Positions 7,265 to 16,015 of a DNA stretch of 63,640 nt are shown one piece after another. The DNA is taken from assembly GCA_003133325.1 (NCBI GenBank), contig PKXA01000133.1:1-63640 (forward strand), read 5' to 3'. The notes under the pieces were generated by a model. That model was not told the DNA's origin. It saw only the letters and a list, made by a program, of their open reading frames with translations, and did not search any database. A program made the translations under genes and the position numbers. Source of the stretch: Acidimicrobiaceae bacterium (GTDB lineage: Bacteria; Actinomycetota; Acidimicrobiia; Acidimicrobiales; RAAP-2). How positions within the stretch are numbered: the first letter of the stretch is position 1; each line of letters begins with the position of its first letter.

Positions 7265-8236
7265 ATGGCCAAACGAGCACTGATCACCGGCGTCACCGGT
7301 CAGGACGGGTCATACCTGGCCGAGTTTCTTCTCGACCAGGGCTATGAGGTGTTCGGCATGGTGCGTCGATCCAGCACCGTCAACTTCGAACGGATCGCCC
7401 ACATCCAAGATCGCATGACGTTGGTGGCCGGCGATCTCATCGACGAGGTGTCGATGTTCAATATCCTCCGGGATCATCGTCCCAGCGAGGTGTACAACCT
7501 GGCCGCCCAGTCCTTTGTCCAGACATCGTGGAGCCAGCCGATGCTGACCGGTGAGACCACAGCATTGGGTGTGACCCGGGTACTCGACGCCATCCGGACG
7601 GTCGATCCCGAAATCCGCTTTTATCAGGCCAGCTCGTCGGAGATGTTCGGCAAGGTCCAAGAGGTTCCCCAGCGGGAGGACACCCCGTTCTATCCCCGTA
7701 GCCCTTATGGGGTGGCCAAGGTGTACGGACACTGGATCACCGTCAATTACCGCGAGAGTTATGACCTTCACGCGTCATCGGGGATTCTCTTCAATCACGA
7801 GTCCCCCCGTCGTGGTCTCGAATTCGTCACCCGCAAGGTCACCCACGGCGTGGCCCGGATCAAAGCCGGCCTCGATGACAAGCTGGCTCTTGGCAATCTC
7901 GATGCGCAGCGTGACTGGGGATTCGCCGCCGACTACGTGCGGGCCATGTGGATGATGCTCCAACAAGATCAGCCTGATGACTACGTGGTGGCCACCGGAG
8001 AGACCCATTCGGTCAAAGAGCTGGTGGATCTGGCCTTCTCCGCAGTCGATCTCAACTGGGAGAAGTACGTGGTCATCGATGAGCGCTTTTTGCGGCCGGC
8101 CGAGGTCGACCTGTTGGTAGGGGACCCGAGCAAGGCAGAGAAGGTGCTCGGTTGGCACCGCGACGTCGACTTCGCCACCTTGGTGGCGATGATGGTCGAA
8201 TCCGACGTGGCGCTGATCAACAGCCAGTTGACCTGA
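7265..8236 (+). CDS. gmd: GDP-mannose 4,6-dehydratase
   Basis: The 323-residue short-chain dehydrogenase/reductase opens with [15 protein letters not shown], the NADP-binding loop typical of GMD. It has S-S-S-E-M-F-G-K (Ser and Glu of the active site), Y-G-V-A-K (catalytic Tyr and Lys), and N-H-E-S-P-R-R-G in the substrate site. It converts GDP-D-mannose to GDP-4-keto-6-deoxymannose, the precursor of GDP-fucose, GDP-rhamnose and related deoxysugars used in surface glycans. A GAGGAG site lies 8 nt before the ATG. The two glycosyltransferases upstream fit a surface-glycan context, but no GDP-fucose synthase or rhamnose reductase is seen beside it. Confidence 0.93.
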   Translation: MAKRALITGVTGQDGSYLAEFLLDQGYEVFGMVRRSSTVNFERIAHIQDRMTLVAGDLIDEVSMFNILRDHRPSEVYNLAAQSFVQTSWSQPMLTGETTALGVTRVLDAIRTVDPEIRFYQASSSEMFGKVQEVPQREDTPFYPRSPYGVAKVYGHWITVNYRESYDLHASSGILFNHESPRRGLEFVTRKVTHGVARIKAGLDDKLALGNLDAQRDWGFAADYVRAMWMMLQQDQPDDYVVATGETHSVKELVDLAFSAVDLNWEKYVVIDERFLRPAEVDLLVGDPSKAEKVLGWHRDVDFATLVAMMVESDVALINSQLT

Positions 8237-8288
8237 CCGGTCCGTCGATGGGCAGGTCCGTCGGCCCACCACCGTCAGTGCTCCGACG

Positions 8289-9161
8289 ATGATCGCCGGA
8301 GCGGTTCAAGCTGATCCCCTCGGTCTGCTGGTGGCGTTCGGCGGAGGCATGCTCTCATTCCTTTCGCCCTGCGTGCTTCCACTGGTGCCGGGCTACCTGT
8401 CGATGGTGTCGGGGCTGTCGGCGGCTGAGTTGAACGCCCTCCGACCGGTCGTCCCCGTACCCGGCCCCGCAAAGGGCACGCCCGCCAGCGACCTCACACC
8501 CACGGCGGCACCCACGGCGGCACCCACGATCGCCGACCTCCAAGGCGAACGGGGCCGTCTCCTCCGGGGGATCCTCCTCTTCATCGCCGGCTTCACAGTG
8601 GTATTCACCATTTTGGGGGCGTCAGCGTCGGCCGCCGGCCATCTGTTTCATACTCATCTGCCCGCCCTGAGGACGTTCTCGGGCATCCTCATCGTGATCT
8701 TCGGGACCATTCTCGTTACCATGGCATCGGGGATCCGGTTGCCCGCCGCGCTCTCCGGAGAACACCGCTTCGCCATCAGACCTTCGGTGTTGGGTGCGTG
8801 GGCACCTCCGATCATGGGTGCCGCCTTCGCCTTCGCCTGGACCCCGTGCATCGGACCGATTCTGGCCAGTGTGCTGGCGCTCGCCGCCGGCACCGGGGGG
8901 ACGACGACCGGCGGGATCGCCCTGCTCTTGGCCTACTCCCTGGGATTGGGGGTGCCATTCCTCCTGTTCGGTTTGGCCTTCGGCAGGATGACCGACCTTT
9001 TGGCCCGGTTCCGAGGCCGATTGCGCCTGGTGGACCTGGCCGGGGGAGCCGTCCTCATTATCTTCGGCGTTCTGCTCATGAGCGGGAACGTCGACGTGAT
9101 CGCCATTCATGTCTCCAATTGGCTTCGCGACCTGCATCTCGGTCGGTTGGCGACCAGTTGA
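8289..9161 (+). CDS. ccdA: cytochrome c biogenesis transmembrane thiol-disulfide protein CcdA
   Basis: The 290-residue membrane protein has the two CcdA/DsbD signature cysteines, F-L-S-P-C-V-L-P-L-V-P-G-Y with Cys28 and W-T-P-C-I-G-P-I-L with Cys187, each inside a helix, and about six hydrophobic helices in all. CcdA passes reducing equivalents from cytosolic thioredoxin across the membrane to keep the apocytochrome CXXCH thiols, and proteins such as CcmG, reduced. A proline/alanine/threonine-rich loop at residues 56-82 contains a short DNA duplication. It heads the ccm operon, 86 bp before ccmA, which strongly supports the cytochrome role. Confidence 0.92.
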   Translation: MIAGAVQADPLGLLVAFGGGMLSFLSPCVLPLVPGYLSMVSGLSAAELNALRPVVPVPGPAKGTPASDLTPTAAPTAAPTIADLQGERGRLLRGILLFIAGFTVVFTILGASASAAGHLFHTHLPALRTFSGILIVIFGTILVTMASGIRLPAALSGEHRFAIRPSVLGAWAPPIMGAAFAFAWTPCIGPILASVLALAAGTGGTTTGGIALLLAYSLGLGVPFLLFGLAFGRMTDLLARFRGRLRLVDLAGGAVLIIFGVLLMSGNVDVIAIHVSNWLRDLHLGRLATS

Positions 9162-9247
9162 GACGACCTGTCCGGGGCCTGAGCACCCGTCCGCCCCGGC
9201 CCCGCCTGGCCCACGGCGGCTGACCCCCGTAACATGGACCGACGGTC

Positions 9248-9949
9248 ATGGCCCATGAATCTCCCCCCACCTCCGCTCTGTCCTTACGTGACGCGGTCGC
9301 GTTATCCGGACGGTTCCCACTTCTCGCCGGCGTCGACCTCGAGGTCGGCGTGGGGGAGACGGTGCTGATCGAAGGTCCGAACGGGGCGGGGAAGACCAGC
9401 CTGCTGAGGGTGGCTGCCGGGCTGGTCCCGGTGGCCTCGGGACGGGCGACGGTCCTGGGTCTCGACCCAGCCCGGCACCGGACAGAGGTGCGGCGTCGGG
9501 TAGGCCTGTTGGCCCATGCCTCTCATCTCTACGACGATCTCAACGTTCGGGAGAACGTCCGATTCGCGGTGAAGGCAGCCGGAGCTGATACCTCCCGGAT
9601 CGAGGATGCCTGCGAGCGGTTGGGATTGACCGGGCGTCTGCTCCGCACCGGGGCGGCCAAACTCTCGGCCGGTCAGCGCCGTAGGGTGGCGCTGGCGGTG
9701 TTGGTGGCACGGGCACCCGATCTCTGGTTGCTCGACGAGCCCCATGCCGGTCTCGACGCTTCCGCTCGCTCGTTGCTCAACGAGATCATCGTCGAGGCGA
9801 CGGCCGGCGGCGCCACCGCCATCGTGGTCTCTCACGAACCCGGGCTGGTCGAATCGATGGCAACCCGGTCGATCACCATCACCGGTGGGCGGGTCACTGG
9901 AGAGCGCTGCCTCAACAGTGCGCCTGCGGGGTTCGTCCATGTGGCGTGA
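9248..9949 (+). CDS. ccmA: heme exporter ATP-binding protein CcmA
   Basis: The 233-residue ABC ATPase has Walker A G-P-N-G-A-G-K-T at residues 43-50, signature L-S-A-G-Q-R-R-R, Walker B L-W-L-L-D-E-P and an H-loop in V-V-S-H-E-P. L-L-D-E-P-H-A-G-L-D is typical of CcmA. With CcmB and CcmC it forms the complex that hydrolyses ATP to release holo-CcmE from CcmC. A TAACAT box lies 12 nt before the ATG, allowing a very short leader. It overlaps ccmB by 11 bp. Confidence 0.9.
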   Translation: MAHESPPTSALSLRDAVALSGRFPLLAGVDLEVGVGETVLIEGPNGAGKTSLLRVAAGLVPVASGRATVLGLDPARHRTEVRRRVGLLAHASHLYDDLNVRENVRFAVKAAGADTSRIEDACERLGLTGRLLRTGAAKLSAGQRRRVALAVLVARAPDLWLLDEPHAGLDASARSLLNEIIVEATAGGATAIVVSHEPGLVESMATRSITITGGRVTGERCLNSAPAGFVHVA

Positions 9950-10610
9950 CACCCTTTTGGTGGCGGGTAAGGACCTGCGGATCGAAGCTCGGTCCCGGGT
10001 GGCACTCAGCCAGGTGGCCCCCTTCGGGATCATCGCTCTGGTGCTGTTCGCCTTTGCCCTCGGTCCCGACCGCGCCCCGATGGCCAAGGGCGCACCGGGA
10101 CTGTTTTGGGTGGCGGTTCTCTTCTCGTCGGTGCTCGCCATCCAACGCAGCGTGTCGGTGGAGGCGGTCGATGGTGCCCGCGACGGTTTGCGCCTCTCGG
10201 GACTCGATCCGGCCGGTCAGTTCCTGGGAAAGACACTGTCGGTCGCCGCCCAGTTGGTGGTGCTCGAAGTGGTGCTGGGCCTCGGCGTGGTGCTGCTCTA
10301 CGGGGCCGACATCGAGACGTCCTGGCTCATTGTCGTCTCGTGTGGTCTCGGGACCATTGGGCTCGCCGCGGCCGGGACGCTCTATGGGGCCCTGTCCGCG
10401 GGCCTCAGGATCAGGGAGACCCTGTTGCCGTTCTTGTTGTTGCCGGTGGTGGCCCCCGTGCTTCTGGCCGGAACCCGCATGTGGCAGGCAGCCCTGGCCG
10501 GCGGCACGCCGTCCAACGGCACTCCGTGGTTCCACCTGCTCATCGCATTCGACGCTGTATATCTGGCCCTAGGGGTGGTCGTGTACGGGCCGATCCAGGA
10601 GACAGCATGA
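9939..10610 (+). CDS. ccmB: heme exporter membrane protein CcmB
   Basis: The 223-residue protein has about six hydrophobic helices and the CcmB-type N-terminus M-W-R-D-T-L-L-V-A-G-K-D-L-R-I-E-A-R-S. Position between ccmA and ccmC fixes the identity: it is the membrane partner of the CcmA ATPase. ATG 9939 lies inside the end of ccmA and its stop overlaps the ATG of ccmC (ATGA), so the three are probably translationally coupled. The reading frame is open far upstream of 9939, but that part is antisense-like shadow of ccmA. Confidence 0.88.
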   Translation: MWRDTLLVAGKDLRIEARSRVALSQVAPFGIIALVLFAFALGPDRAPMAKGAPGLFWVAVLFSSVLAIQRSVSVEAVDGARDGLRLSGLDPAGQFLGKTLSVAAQLVVLEVVLGLGVVLLYGADIETSWLIVVSCGLGTIGLAAAGTLYGALSAGLRIRETLLPFLLLPVVAPVLLAGTRMWQAALAGGTPSNGTPWFHLLIAFDAVYLALGVVVYGPIQETA

Positions 10611-11422
10611 CTATGAACGCACCGGTGCAATCCCCCCGGGTCATGTGGGCAACCCGGGTCATCGGCCTACTCGCCCTGGTCGGAACCGGGCTCACCGTGT
10701 GGCTGGGACTTTGGGTGACCCCACCCGACAAGGTCCAGGGCGACCTGGTGCGGTTGGTGTACATCCATCCCGGAGTGGCCTGGGTGGCGCTGTACCTGGC
10801 CTTCGGACTGGCTGCCGCGTGCAGCCTCTTGTACCTGTGGCCCCGGACCCGATCACTGTTCTGGGATCGGTTGGCCGCCGCCGCCGTAGAGGTGGGGGTG
10901 GTGTTCAACGTGTGCACGTTGATCTCCGGCTCGATCTGGGGGAAGCCCACCTGGGGAGTGTGGTGGGCCTGGGATGCCCGGCTCACCAGCACCGCGGTGT
11001 TGTTGGTTCTCTTCCTCGGCTACCTGGCCCTTCGCCGGGTGCCGGCGGAGCCGGAGGTGCGGGCCAAGCGCAGCGCTTTTGCCGCCCTGTTCGCCGTGGT
11101 GGATGTCCCGATTGTCCACTTCTCGGTTTTGTGGTGGAAGACGCTTCACCAAGGGGCGACAGTCCTGAATGCCAATCTGTCACCCACCATCCACGGATCG
11201 ATGGCCTGGACGCTGCTGCTCGGATTCGTCGCCCTGACCCTCGCCTTCGTCTGGATGCTCCTGGTGCGATATAGCATCGGGGCGTTGGAGGACTACCTCG
11301 GTTCGGGCGAACTGGACATGGCGCTCCTCGAGCGGCAGTCCGAGGGGGTAGTGGCGGACCCGACACCAGAGGCTCTGGCCATCGTGGGTCCCGCCCGCGC
11401 CCCCGAAGAGGTGTCCCGATGA
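10607..11422 (+). CDS. ccmC: heme-handling protein CcmC
   Basis: The 271-residue heme-handling-family protein has six predicted helices, the tryptophan-rich motif W-G-V-W-W-A-W-D at about residues 116-123, and flanking histidines in Y-I-H-P (His54) and P-I-V-H-F-S, the usual heme axial ligands. CcmC loads heme onto the CcmE histidine outside the membrane. The start is the ATG overlapping the ccmB stop. The C-terminal extension of about 40 hydrophilic residues is longer than usual. Its stop overlaps ccmD (ATGA). Confidence 0.92.
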   Translation: MTMNAPVQSPRVMWATRVIGLLALVGTGLTVWLGLWVTPPDKVQGDLVRLVYIHPGVAWVALYLAFGLAAACSLLYLWPRTRSLFWDRLAAAAVEVGVVFNVCTLISGSIWGKPTWGVWWAWDARLTSTAVLLVLFLGYLALRRVPAEPEVRAKRSAFAALFAVVDVPIVHFSVLWWKTLHQGATVLNANLSPTIHGSMAWTLLLGFVALTLAFVWMLLVRYSIGALEDYLGSGELDMALLERQSEGVVADPTPEALAIVGPARAPEEVSR

Positions 11423-11571
11423 GGTACGTGATCGCCGGATACGTAGTGGTGCTCACGCTCCTGTTCCTCTACGGGGTGCAGTTGGTATGGCGTAGGCGAC
11501 GCCTCAATCGCCTGGTCACCCAGGTCGAGGAGTCGCGATCGGGTGAGCATGCGGAAACGGGGCCGGCGTGA
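11419..11571 (+). CDS. ccmD: small CcmD-like membrane protein
   Basis: A 50-residue open frame fits exactly between ccmC and ccmE, overlapping both by 4 bp (ATGA and GTGA). It reads M-R-Y-V-I-A-G-Y-V-V-V-L-T-L-L-F-L-Y, one transmembrane helix, then a basic stretch W-R-R-R-R-L-N and an acidic tail. That is the size, topology and position of CcmD, which helps release holo-CcmE from the CcmABC complex. Sequence conservation in CcmD is low, so the call rests mostly on position and topology. Confidence 0.8.
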   Translation: MRYVIAGYVVVLTLLFLYGVQLVWRRRRLNRLVTQVEESRSGEHAETGPA

Positions 11572-12050
11572 CCAGCACGCCTGTCCTGGCCGGGACGCCC
11601 CCTGCCTCCGGGCCGGTCCCGGCCCCCAAGGCCAAGAACCATCGACTCCGGTACGCGACGGTGGGTGTCGTCCTGGTGGGGGCGTTTGCGTTCCTGGTGG
11701 TGAAGGGACTCGGTACCGCCATCGACTTTTATCTGCCGGTCGATCAGGCTCTCCACCAGAGGTCCACCCTTGGCAACCAGACCTTCAACCTCGAGGGTCT
11801 GGTCGAGCCGGGCTCCATCCAGTCCACCCCTCAGGGTGTCGATTTCACCCTGAGTGCCGGGGGGGAATCCCTACGGGTGATCAACACCGGCAGCCCGCCA
11901 CAGCTCTTTCAGAAGGACATCCCGGTGATTGCGGTCGGCCATCTCTCCGGCAGCACGTTCATGTCGGATCAGATTCTGGTCAAGCACTCATCGACCTACA
12001 TCGCCGCCAACCCTGGGCGAGTGAGCGCTCCCAACGGGACCAAGCGGTGA
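11568..12050 (+). CDS. ccmE: cytochrome c maturation heme chaperone CcmE
   Basis: The 160-residue protein has a short cytosolic N-terminus, one membrane helix at about residues 28-47, and an OB-fold periplasmic-side domain ending in V-K-H-S-S-T-Y. His140 and Tyr144 form the HXXXY motif that binds heme covalently, so this is the classical histidine type, not the cysteine variant seen in some prokaryotes. It carries heme from CcmC to CcmF/H. Start GTG 11568 overlaps the ccmD stop. The linker after the start is proline/alanine-rich. Confidence 0.93.
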   Translation: MTSTPVLAGTPPASGPVPAPKAKNHRLRYATVGVVLVGAFAFLVVKGLGTAIDFYLPVDQALHQRSTLGNQTFNLEGLVEPGSIQSTPQGVDFTLSAGGESLRVINTGSPPQLFQKDIPVIAVGHLSGSTFMSDQILVKHSSTYIAANPGRVSAPNGTKR

Positions 12051-12093
12051 CCGGGCGACAGGTGCGTGACGGGTCAGGGTCCGGGCTACAGCG

Positions 12094-14175
12094 GTGAATG
12101 CCGCCCTCGGCAATACCGGTGTGCTCCTGGGCTTTGTCGCTGCGCTGGCCGGAGTGGTCGTCCTGGCGGTTGGCTTGGCCAGAGGCCGGGAAACCACCAT
12201 CCGGGCCGGTCAGATCTATGCACCGGTGGTGCTGCTCGGCGGACTGATCGCAACCGTCGCCATGGAGCACGCCCTCATCACCCACGACTTCTCCCTGGCG
12301 TTTGTGGCCGACAACAACAGCCGCGAGACCCCCTTGATGTATTCGATCTGTGGCTTGTGGTCAGCCCTCTCCGGGTCGATCCTGTTGTGGGGCCTGATCC
12401 TCGGTGGGTATGCCACGGCCATGGTCTGGCGGTTCCGCCGACGGGCGGCCGAACCGCTGGTGGCGTGGGCCACCCTGGTGGTCTACGCGGTGGCGGCATT
12501 CTTCTTCGGGTTGATGCTCCACGCCGCCGATCCGTTCCAACACGCGGCGGGGAAGATTCCGGTGGACGGCGCCGGCCCGAACTCACTGCTTCAGGACAAT
12601 CCTCTCCAGGCCATCCATCCCCCCATGCTGTATCTGGGCTTCGTCGGGTTCACCCTGCCCTTCGCATTCGCCATTGCATCGTTGATCACCGGGCGCCTCG
12701 ACAGCGCCTGGCAACGCGAGACCCGCCGTTGGACGCTTTTTGCCTGGACGTTCCTCACCGCCGGCATCGTGCTCGGCGCCATGTGGTCGTATCAGGTGCT
12801 GGGATGGGGCGGTTTCTGGGCGTGGGACCCGGTGGAGAATGCCTCGTTGCTGCCATGGTTGGTGGGTACCGCCTACCTGCACTCCGTCATGGTGCAGGAA
12901 CGCCGTGGGCTGCTCCGGATCTGGAACCTTTCGCTGGTGATCGCCACCTTCTCTCTGACAATTTTGGGGACTTTTCTCACTCGTTCCGGGGTGATCCAGT
13001 CGGTGCACGCCTTCTCCAATTCGTCCATCGGGCCGCTCCTCTTGGGCTTCTTCGGTCTCATCCTGGTGACGGGCCTGGGGCTCATTGCCTGGCGCGGGGA
13101 CCGATTGCGTTCTGTCGGGGGCATCGACTCTCCGATCAGCCGCGAGGGCGCCTTCCTGGCCAACAATCTGCTGTTCGTCGCCTTCGCCTTCGTCGTGCTG
13201 CTGGGGACCGTCTTCCCGCTCTTGTACGAAGCGCTCGACGGGGGGCAACAAATCACGGTGGGGGCTCCCTATTTCAACCGGTTGATCATCCCGATTGGGC
13301 TGGGGTTGCTCTTCCTGATGGCGGTGGCGCCCGCACTCCCGTGGCGGAAGACGTCGATCGAGGTCATGCGGGGACGACTGGCGGTCCCAGCCGTCGTGGC
13401 GGTGTCGGTGGTGGTGGCGTGCGTGTTGGGCGGGATCAAGGGGATCGAGCCTCTGGCCGCCTTTGGCCTGGGCGCCTTCGCGGCGGCATCCGCCGGCCGG
13501 ACATTGGCCCTGTCGATCCGATTATCGTGGCGGGGTGCCCGAGCCTCGGGAGCATCGTCGGCCCGATCGATTCTGGCCGGATGGCGTGGCTTCGTCGGGA
13601 GGGCCAACGGGGGCATGGTGGTCCACATCGGAGTGGTGATCATCGCGGTGGGCCTGGCCGCCGCTACCGCCTTCGGGCATCGGACCGAGGTGGCACTGTC
13701 GCCGGGCCAGACATCTTCCTTCGCGGGGCACACGGTGGAGTTCGTAGGCACCCGCACCGTCAAGACCTCGTCCAGTTCGGCCTTCCAGGCAATTCTCCGG
13801 GTGGACGGAAGGGGAACCTATACACCGGCCATCACCCAGTTCGGCGCGGGAAGCCAGGACGTGGGCACTCCCGCCATCGATGCCAGTTGGAGAGATGACG
13901 TGTATCTGACCATCGACGCCACGTCGACCTCGGGCGCCCAGCTGACGTTCGGGGTAGTTGTCCAACCGCTGGTGATGTGGTTGTGGGTGGGCGGAGCCCT
14001 GTTGGTACTCGGATCGGTGCTGTCCGCCGTTCCGGGTCGGCGTCGTCGTCCGACGGATCCGGTGTCGGCACCGACGGTCGCCACCGCTCGCGAACCAGAG
14101 CCGATGGCACCCGAAGACGTAGAAAGCGTGACGGACACATTGCCGGAGCCTGAGCCGGTTCCTGTCGGGAACTGA
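12094..14175 (+). CDS. ccmF: cytochrome c heme lyase CcmF
   Basis: The 693-residue polytopic protein has W-G-G-F-W-A-W-D-P-V-E-N-A, the WWD heme-binding motif of CcmF. It also has an early region M-L-Y-L-G-F-V-G-F-T and conserved histidines around it, a large extramembrane domain after about residue 520, and an extra C-terminal helix. With CcmH it takes heme from CcmE and ligates it to apocytochrome c. Start GTG 12094 is 43 bp after ccmE. A 610-codon frame on the same strand overlapping its first part is a high-GC shadow. The last 45 residues are a glutamate/proline-rich tail. Confidence 0.95.
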   Translation: MNAALGNTGVLLGFVAALAGVVVLAVGLARGRETTIRAGQIYAPVVLLGGLIATVAMEHALITHDFSLAFVADNNSRETPLMYSICGLWSALSGSILLWGLILGGYATAMVWRFRRRAAEPLVAWATLVVYAVAAFFFGLMLHAADPFQHAAGKIPVDGAGPNSLLQDNPLQAIHPPMLYLGFVGFTLPFAFAIASLITGRLDSAWQRETRRWTLFAWTFLTAGIVLGAMWSYQVLGWGGFWAWDPVENASLLPWLVGTAYLHSVMVQERRGLLRIWNLSLVIATFSLTILGTFLTRSGVIQSVHAFSNSSIGPLLLGFFGLILVTGLGLIAWRGDRLRSVGGIDSPISREGAFLANNLLFVAFAFVVLLGTVFPLLYEALDGGQQITVGAPYFNRLIIPIGLGLLFLMAVAPALPWRKTSIEVMRGRLAVPAVVAVSVVVACVLGGIKGIEPLAAFGLGAFAAASAGRTLALSIRLSWRGARASGASSARSILAGWRGFVGRANGGMVVHIGVVIIAVGLAAATAFGHRTEVALSPGQTSSFAGHTVEFVGTRTVKTSSSSAFQAILRVDGRGTYTPAITQFGAGSQDVGTPAIDASWRDDVYLTIDATSTSGAQLTFGVVVQPLVMWLWVGGALLVLGSVLSAVPGRRRRPTDPVSAPTVATAREPEPMAPEDVESVTDTLPEPEPVPVGN

Positions 14176-14177
14176 GG

Positions 14178-14720
14178 GTGGGTCGGCATAGGTCGCGATG
14201 GATAGGGATCTCGGTCCTGATCATCAGTGCCGGCTTGATAGCGGTGCTCGCCACCCGGCCGTCGGCCACCGAGGCCGAGGTCCAGAGCCCTCTGGTGGGT
14301 CACACCGCCCCCGTCATCAGCGGCACCACCTTCGATGGTTCGGCGTTTTCATTGCCCAGCGCCCCCGGCCACTTCGTGGTGCTCAACTTCTTTGCCAGTT
14401 GGTGCGCTCCGTGCCAACAAGAGGGACAGGACCTGGTGGCATTCCAGTTCGAGCACCAGCAGTCCGGTGACGCGTCGATGGTCAGCGTGGTCTTCGGCGA
14501 CACGCTTTCGGCGGCCCGGGCCTATCAAACGACGTTGGGTGTGAGGTGGCCGACCTTGACCGATGCCAACGGGAAGCTGGCGTTGGCCTACGGGGTCAGC
14601 GCCAGGCCGACCACGTTCGTGATCGCTCCTGACGGACGGGTAGCGGCGTACATCGTCGGCGCGGTGACGGCCGAGGATCTCGACAGAGTGATGTCGGCGG
14701 CCAAGGCCACCCACGCGTGA
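14178..14720 (+). CDS. ccmG: thioredoxin-like apocytochrome reductant CcmG/ResA
   Basis: The 180-residue protein has an N-terminal membrane anchor at about residues 8-26 and a TlpA/ResA-like thioredoxin domain with N-F-F-A-S-W-C-A-P-C, where Cys76 and Cys79 form the redox pair, followed by the cis-proline in S-A-R-P-T-T-F. It reduces the CXXCH disulfide of apocytochromes on the outer face using electrons from CcdA. GTG 14178 starts 2 nt after the ccmF stop, and the end overlaps ccmH by 4 bp (GTGA). Confidence 0.92.
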   Translation: MGRHRSRWIGISVLIISAGLIAVLATRPSATEAEVQSPLVGHTAPVISGTTFDGSAFSLPSAPGHFVVLNFFASWCAPCQQEGQDLVAFQFEHQQSGDASMVSVVFGDTLSAARAYQTTLGVRWPTLTDANGKLALAYGVSARPTTFVIAPDGRVAAYIVGAVTAEDLDRVMSAAKATHA

Positions 14721-16003
14721 GCCCCCGCCGATTCCCGATATGGATCGTCCTGGGCGCGGTCTTGATGGTGGCCCTGGTCATCGGTAGCGGAGTCCTCCAC
14801 ACCACGCCTGTGACTGCGGCTCAGAGAGCGGTGGCCATCGAGACGGGAATCAAGTGCCCGAGTTGCGAGGACCTGTCAGTGGCCAACTCCAGCGCGCAAA
14901 CCGCAGTGCTGGTCCGAACTACCGTGCGTCAACTCATCGGCGAAGGAAAGTCCGATCAGCAGATTCAGGCCTATCTGGTATCCCGGTACGGGTCGGCCAT
15001 CGTTCTGATCCCGCCGGCGAGTGGGTGGTCTCTCTTGGTGTGGGTACTCCCACTCGGAGGTGGCGTCCTCGCCATCGCCGGATTGGCGACCGTGCTGGTC
15101 CGCAAGCGTATGAACGGGTTGGTCGAACCGGCTGATGCCGTTCGAGCCGACGCCACCCTCGATGCCGGTGCCAGTTCCGACCAACTCGATGATCGGCGGC
15201 AGTTCCTCGAGCAGTCGTTGGCCGATGCTTTTGCCGAGCACCGGGCCGGGGATCTTTCCGACCAGGACTACCAGGCGCTGAGGAAACGGGACACCGCTCG
15301 ATTGGCGGCTCTCGACGTCCGGGTGGCGACAACCGGAAACGAAGGTGTGGCCGCCCCGATTGCGGACGCGGGCGAGGGTGCGACGGAACCTGGGGGTCCG
15401 GCACCGGCCGTACAGTTGTCTGCATCGGGGGCCCGGCCGAAGAGAAGCCGTCGGCAACGACTGTTGATCTCGGGCGCGGTCGGTTCCTTCGGCACGGCGC
15501 TGGTCCTGTTGGTGGCACTTTTTGCCGCCAACCGCCTACCGGGCCAGACCCTGAGTGGCAACGCCACGCTCAGTCGACAGGCACAGATCCAACAGATGTT
15601 GGCCCAGGCGGCCACCTTGGAGAACGATCACCAGCCGGGCGGGGCTGCCCAGCTGTATCAAAGGGTGCTCGATGAGGATCGACAGAACGAGGTCGCCATG
15701 GCTCAACTGGGATGGCTCGAATACCAGACTGGAGTGCAGGGAAAGAGTGTGTCGTTGATCAACGATGCGAAGGCGAAGCTCGATCAAGCGGTGCGGCTCG
15801 ATCCGGGTGACTACGCCCCCCGGCTGTACCTGGGGACGGTCCTCCTCGACCAAGACGACAATGCCTCCGGAGCGGTGGCCCAGTACCAGGCCTTCCTGGC
15901 CGCCAACCCACCCGCAGCGTTGTTGCACCAGGCGGCGCCGCTTCTGCGCCAGGCCTATACGCAGGCGGGGGTACCCCTGCCTGCCGAGGTTCCAGCCGAC
16001 TGA
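14717..16003 (+). CDS. CcmH-CcmI fusion protein
   Basis: The 428-residue protein joins two Ccm functions. Residues 1-125 are CcmH/CycL-like: a signal/anchor helix, then I-K-C-P-S-C-E with Cys47 and Cys50, a three-helix bundle, and a second membrane helix at about 105-127. Residues 170-210 resemble the CcmI N-terminal segment (F-L-E-Q-S-L-A-D...D-Y-Q-A-L). A third helix lies at about 250-268, and a TPR-like region at about 295-420 holds the apocytochrome. CcmH reduces or holds apocytochrome thiols and CcmI binds its C-terminus. The gene ends the operon and runs toward the convergent quinone oxidoreductase. Confidence 0.88.
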   Translation: MSPRRFPIWIVLGAVLMVALVIGSGVLHTTPVTAAQRAVAIETGIKCPSCEDLSVANSSAQTAVLVRTTVRQLIGEGKSDQQIQAYLVSRYGSAIVLIPPASGWSLLVWVLPLGGGVLAIAGLATVLVRKRMNGLVEPADAVRADATLDAGASSDQLDDRRQFLEQSLADAFAEHRAGDLSDQDYQALRKRDTARLAALDVRVATTGNEGVAAPIADAGEGATEPGGPAPAVQLSASGARPKRSRRQRLLISGAVGSFGTALVLLVALFAANRLPGQTLSGNATLSRQAQIQQMLAQAATLENDHQPGGAAQLYQRVLDEDRQNEVAMAQLGWLEYQTGVQGKSVSLINDAKAKLDQAVRLDPGDYAPRLYLGTVLLDQDDNASGAVAQYQAFLAANPPAALLHQAAPLLRQAYTQAGVPLPAEVPAD

Positions 16004-16015
16004 ACCGGAAACCCT

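Noticed and set aside
6286-7296. N-terminal extension of the second glycosyltransferase frame
   Set aside because: It is antisense to the enoyl-CoA hydratase, has no family similarity and would need an improbable start.
12066-13898. 610-codon frame overlapping ccmE end and ccmF
   Set aside because: It lacks any family pattern and is a shadow of ccmF in another frame.
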